Positions 59,917 to 64,000 of a DNA stretch of 64,000 nucleotides are shown in pieces (within the stretch, counting starts at the first letter, position 1; each line of letters begins with the position of its first letter). The DNA lies in NCBI GenBank assembly GCA_963575745.1, contig CAUYUJ010018540.1, positions 137,733-201,732 on the forward strand, given 5' to 3'. Source of the stretch: Prorocentrum cordatum. Lineage: Eukaryota; Sar; Dinophyceae; Prorocentrales; Prorocentraceae. Both the position numbers and the translations under genes were made by a program. Under the pieces are notes generated by a model. The model saw nothing but the letters and a program-made list of their open reading frames with translations, was not told where the DNA came from and ran no database searches.

Positions 59917-61500
59917 ATGCCTGAAGACCCGTCTCCCGACCAACCGCTGTGGAAGGAAGGCTACGTGCTCTTCGGCCCGCACCAGGCCCTCAAGGAGGAT
60001 TTCATCTTCAACAAAGCGGTGCGCCGACCTTACTCCCTAGCCATCACCAACATGCACAGGGATCGTGTCACTGTCAGGACCGTCTGCGAGTCTATCGCCG
60101 AGCGCATCCACACTACCCGCACGCGCTGGCGAGATGTGGTACTGTACTGGGATGCCGAGGGCGGCCCTGGCCCTCAAGCTCTCGACTACGACATGCGCCT
60201 CTGTGACGCCATGGTGAGTCGTGCCACGACCGAAGCCGAGTTGAACCACGACCGCAGCAACCGTGGTAGCTTCTGTCTCTATGGACCAGCGCACCAGCGG
60301 GCTGTGAACTTCACGGTGCTCCCCGAGCCGCAGAACATTGACTTCGTGGAGCATGTACGGCGCTACTCACCTGACGGGGAGACTTACCCAGACCATGCCT
60401 TCGAGCACGTCTACCAGGGCTGGCGGCGGCCCGACGTGCCGCCCATCCTCCCCGACACCCGCCCGCTCACGAGAGCCGACCAGCAGCGCTACCAGCAGCA
60501 CCAGCAGCGCACCCAGCAGCGCGACCAACGCGACGCAGGTCAGCCGAGCACGCCACGCAACCGCTCTCCAGCGCGCGTCCCGACAGGCGACAGAGCGGTG
60601 CACGGCGGAGGCGCCGCCTACCACCGCGGCCCCATTGGTGCCAGGCCCGCGGCGGCAGGGGCAGCCGCGTCCAGCTACGGCCACGTCCCCCGCGCCAGGG
60701 TGCACCCAGCGGTCGTCGGCTACCCGCGCGCACTCGCGCAGGCTCCCCCACGGGCCATCTCGCCCGCGCCAGGGTCCACGCGTGCCTGGGGCCATTACCC
60801 AGGCCGCCACGACAGCACCGCCAGCAACCAGTCCGCAGCGGCACCCCCTGCGGCTTCAGCCCAGGGGGCTGCACCACGCCGCGGCAGGACAGGGCGCCCC
60901 GCAGGATGGCGCGAGGCGAACGTGCGCGCCTGGCAACCGCGCCAACACACGCCCCCGCCAAACGTGGCCGCAGCGCAGCGCCATGCCCAGGCAAAGCCCG
61001 CCCCCCCTGAGCGCGAGCGGCAGCCGCTCGTCCCGCTCGTCCTCACGCACACCCAGGCACACCACAGCGCCTCCCCGCGGCACAGCGAGGGTAGTGCCCA
61101 CCGCGTCAGCCCCCGGCCTGACGCCGCCGACCCTGACCAGGCTGCAGCCTCGGCGGCGGGCGGCACAGGCGGCTCCCGCCCGCCCAGCTCAGCACCCAGC
61201 GCAGCGCCGATCCGCTCCCCGAGCAGGGCGGACTCTGCGCGCACCAACGCCCAGGCGGCCTCGCCACGTGACCGCCACACGGGCGGGCGCGTCCCGCGCA
61301 GCCGGCCCAGCAGCCGCCACCGCTCGCGCAAGCCCCCTGGGAGTTCCACGAGCTCGCCGCCCCGCGAGACTCAGGCTGACGCCCAAGCCCCCGAGGTGGT
61401 GCCACGTTTCGGTGCCGGCGCCAAAGACCCTAGCGAGGTCGACCTCGAGCCGACGCCGTCCACGGACCAGGAGCTGCCACCGCCCACCCGACGTCGCCCC
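59917..61500 (+). pseudogene. N-terminal part of ORF2 of element 3
   Basis: From MPEDPSPDQPLWKEGYVLFG, a globular segment (FNKAVRRPYSLAITNMHRDR, RDVVLYWDAEGGPG, FCLYGPAHQRAVNFTVL) is followed by a long Gln/Arg/Pro/Ala-rich disordered region. Near 61490 coding passes to the frame of the endonuclease ORF (APTFDPFKHKYSVKDLAAGF). Domain unknown. Hairpin 60844 is inside. Confidence 0.5.
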
Positions 61501-63373
61501 CGACGAGGCGCCGACCTTCGACCCCTTCAAGCACAAGTACTCCGTCAAGGACCTCGCGGCGGGCTTCGGCGGCGGCTCACCGCTGTCTCCTCAGAGCCAC
61601 GGCGGCGCCCCCGCCACCTCTGCCGCTGCCGCGGCAGCGGCGGCCCCGCGTGGTGTCAGCCCTGTCCGCAACGCGAGCCTCACGGCAGCGGGCATGGACG
61701 AGGCTCAGCGCCAGGCCACCGACCGCGCCGCTCGCCACGCCCAGCTAGTGGCTGACGCGCTGGCAGGGCGTGCGCCGCCGCAGCCACAGGGCCCACCGCC
61801 CGAGGCGAGCACGGAGGGCGCACACGAACAAGCTGTTCCAGCTGATGCTGCTCATCACGGCACTGACGGGGCGGGCGCGCCGCCGCAGGACGGACCAGCG
61901 GTGTCGCGCGCGCAGTATTCGCGCGCGCGCTGCGCCGCTGCCGCGCCGCGCTGCCGCCGCTGGTTTGCTTTTGCTCTTGCGCTCGGCAGGATGGATCGAA
62001 GAGTCGCCTCCCTCTCCCCCTGCTGCCGTCTCACCTTTCCTCCCTCCGTCCCCCGCGGTACAGGAGTGAGGAGGTTTTTTCGAAGCAGTTTTGCCGATGT
62101 TTATGACCCCCCCCCGGCGCAGCGTCGACCATGCCTTGCCTACACTTTTGGCCCGACGGCGGCTTCAGCCCCGTCCAAGCCAATCTGCTGCGACGCCATG
62201 AGCTCCTACTGTGGCCAAGCCTCCTGCCTGGGTGACGGCCAGGCCGCCCTCCACCGTGCGGGGCGTGCTAACCCCAGCTCCACCGACGGAGATGGGCCAG
62301 GTCGCTCCATCCACCTCGTCAGCCTCAACATCACGAGTCTTCCAGCGAACTGGCCAACCATTACCGCCCTAGGTGTGGACCACAACGCCGCAGTCATAGC
62401 GCTGCAGGAGACCCGTCATGCCAAGCCTACCAGGCAAGCCATCGCCACCAACGCCGCCAATCCACACCACGGAGGATACCAGGCCAGTCTGGGGCCTGAC
62501 CTGGACCTGGCGCGTGCCCAGCGCAAAGCTGCTCACGGTGGCACGGACCACACGGTCGAGGGCAACACCGGCGCCTCGGGCGGGGTTGCCATCCTCTATA
62601 AGGACGCCATCGTCGACTCCACCGTCGACGACATTGCGACCTGTATCGCCACCCTCAAGGCCAAGAAACGATGGCACGAGGTCTTCCTCCCGCTCTGCAC
62701 CCAGCACCGCCGCAGGCGGCGACGAAACAACCACGGTCCCGCTGGGATCTACATTGCGAGCCTCTACGGGGTCGCTGGAGGGGACAGCACCGATATATTT
62801 CGGCTTGATGATTGCGCCGCCGCGAGGGTCGGCTCAGCCCCGTATTTCATTTGTATGGACGCCAACACGAACATCGACGACAATCCACACCTGCTGCACA
62901 TGATGCAGCACGGATGGTCCAACGTCGCTGAAGGCACACCAGACCACACCATGCACACATATGGCAATATCCCTGACTGGGACCGCGTCACCAAGTGCCC
63001 CCGCACTTCGCGCATCGACTTTGTCATCGCCAACCAAGCTGCGCGATCCCTTGTCACCGACTTCTGCTATCTGCGTGACTTGCCAGCGAAGTCCCATGTT
63101 GGCCTGCAGGTCACACTCGACCTAAGCCGCCTCGATCACACGGCCCCACGCCTTTTGGCCCCCACGCCATACCCTCCAAACGACGGAGCACATGAGGACC
63201 ACGAACTCCAGGCACTAGGGACCCACATCGCCGGACGATACCACGACCGCATGGAGCAGGCTGACGCACGCGACGATGTGGAACGCATGTTCGCCCTGGC
63301 AAACGAGGCCAGCCATGAGTACCATCTCACCCGGCTGCGGGACCTGCCGCCCCCACCGCCAGACCACCCATAA
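61470..63373 (+). CDS. AP-type endonuclease region of element 3 ORF2
   Basis: In this frame the endonuclease/exonuclease/phosphatase fold is recognisable from about 62310: HLVSLNITSLPANW, VIALQETRHA (catalytic Glu), GGVAILYKDA, GIYIASLYGVAGG, YFICMDANTN (Asp and Asn), SRIDFVIAN (Asp), and KSHVGLQVTLD (His). This nicks target DNA for target-primed reverse transcription in LINEs. An in-frame TAA ends it at 63373, after which the same frame reopens at 63389. Hairpin 62155 encodes DGGFSP. The upstream part to about 62100 is disordered. Confidence 0.8.
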
Positions 63374-63388
63374 AAGAAGGCCCCTACC

Positions 63389-64000
63389 ATGCACGGGCTC
63401 ACACCCACGTTCGAGGAGCGACCCGCCGTCCCCCGCGCCTTTCCCACCTACGGAGCTTCCACGATTCACGTGAACCGCCTTCGCAAGCTCCATCGGCAAC
63501 TTTGCGAGCTTCGCTTCATCGGACTGCACCATCATATAGACTGCCGTGCTATCCCGCCGCACCTGGCGCAACGCATCGACTGCACGTGGGCCGCGGCCCG
63601 CCTTCTCTGCCACAAGCTGCACCCCACGGCCCTCCTGGCTTTTCCTGACGCCTGGACCCCCGACGTGCCAGCGCCACGCGGAGAGCAGCTCGATCGTCTG
63701 ATCCAAAATCTAGACTCGGAGCTGGCGCGACGTGCAAACCGAGCCAAAGCTGAACGCATCAAGATCTGGTCTGAGGGCGTCCGCGAGCCAAGCGGGCGAA
63801 AGGCGGCCATATACGCACGGGCTGCCGACTGCTCGCCCACGGCGTATCTCCGCACGCCGACCACTCCCGACGATGCACAGCTCCACTGCGACATCACCGC
63901 CTTAAACCCTGACCAAGCTAGCACGGACGACAGTGACGCCGACACCGACGCCGGCGGCTTCAGCCCCGGCGACGGTAGCTCGCCCGACACGGACAACGAC
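63389..64000 (+). CDS. Continuation of element 3 ORF2, cut by the window end
   Basis: Open frame from ATG 63389 to the last base, in the same frame as the endonuclease ORF across one stop codon. Peptides such as FPTYGASTIHVNRLRKLHRQ and LDSELARRANRAKAERIKIW fit the helical linker between endonuclease and RT in LINEs. Hairpin 63949-63971 (AGGFSPG) is near the end. Confidence 0.6.
   Translation, partial: MHGLTPTFEERPAVPRAFPTYGASTIHVNRLRKLHRQLCELRFIGLHHHIDCRAIPPHLAQRIDCTWAAARLLCHKLHPTALLAFPDAWTPDVPAPRGEQLDRLIQNLDSELARRANRAKAERIKIWSEGVREPSGRKAAIYARAADCSPTAYLRTPTTPDDAQLHCDITALNPDQASTDDSDADTDAGGFSPGDGSSPDTDND

Larger units (their letters stand above)
51613..63971 (+). repeat. Family-3 bulged mini-hairpins dispersed through element 3
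   Basis: Core: variable outer arm, an unpaired C, 3-bp inner stem, loop TTCA (once TCCA), inner partner, complementary outer arm. Copies: 51613-51635 (outer arms TCCGCA/TGCGGA), 52946-52978, 54145-54169, 54692-54716, 56075-56099, 56112-56136, 57587-57607 (CCAGG/CCTGG), 58702-58726 (GCCCCAG/CTGGGGC, loop TCCA), 59762-59790, 60844-60868 (CCCCCTG/CAGGGGG), 62155-62175 (GACGG/CCGTC), 63949-63971 (GCCGG/CCGGC). Inner stems also vary (GGC/GCC, GCC/GGC, GTC/GAC, GTC/GGC). All have the same orientation as the ORFs. Many encode SGGFSP-like peptides. Confidence 0.88.
51269..64000 (+). mobile_element. Element 3: large non-LTR (LINE-type) retrotransposon, 5' part
   Basis: Plus-strand ORFs from 51269 to the window end include an AP-type endonuclease (about 62300-63130). 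The reverse transcriptase is expected further right. The same bulged mini-hairpin family occurs in every ORF from 51613 to 63971, which ties the segments to a single element. The left limit is uncertain: the first plausible ORF starts at 51269, and the (CT)n tract ends at 51115. Multiple frame changes and in-frame stops suggest an inactive copy, or sequence errors. Confidence 0.75.

Overview
The window looks like nuclear DNA of a dinoflagellate alga. It is GC-rich, dominated by retroelements and minisatellites, its copia-type reverse transcriptases carry HVDD in place of YVDD, and a 15-base exact match to the dinoflagellate spliced-leader tail lies inside one element (15515-15529). No complete host gene is visible. 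I see only four exon-like blocks of what may be one host gene on the minus strand (50839 to 29141).

Layout. 1-1485: short 11-bp repeats and the edge of a 102-bp minisatellite. 1486-17557: a complete, young copia-type LTR retrotransposon of about 16.1 kb on the minus strand (270-bp LTRs differing at 3 positions, 5-bp target duplication TGCTG), inserted inside the minisatellite. 17558-28467: the same minisatellite in several arrays, with an inverted-orientation block around a large palindrome centred near 20565. 28590-30330: low-complexity DNA and one exon-like block. 30331-46722: a second, older copia element of about 16.4 kb on the minus strand (197-bp LTRs differing at about 14 positions, target duplication TCTCT), with pol broken by frame changes. 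46723-51268: repeats, three more exon-like blocks and pyrimidine tracts. 51269-64000: the 5' part of a large non-LTR (LINE-type) element on the plus strand. It has a broken ORF1, a long ORF with membrane segments, an AT-rich island, an ORF with an ADP-ribosyltransferase-like motif, and an AP-type endonuclease. Its reverse transcriptase would lie beyond the window.

Two observations stand out. First, each of the three elements carries its own family of tiny hairpins scattered through coding and non-coding parts, always in the sense orientation, with conserved loop and core but covarying stems. Element 1 has about 38 (stem GCNNG, GNRA-type tetraloop in RNA), element 2 about 11 (7-bp arms, loops mostly GNNA), and element 3 twelve (variable outer stem, a bulged C, a 3-bp inner stem, loop UUCA or UCCA). 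In element 1 they usually encode the pentapeptide x-G-N-x-P. Second, element 1 encodes a recognisable RNA 2'-phosphotransferase (Tpt1/KptA family) with all four expected catalytic residues, split between two overlapping ORFs exactly where one of these hairpins sits. Elements 2 and 3 also carry HGT-motif ADP-ribosyltransferase-like domains. I know of no description of either feature. The idea that hairpins and Tpt1 are linked through RNA processing is my inference.
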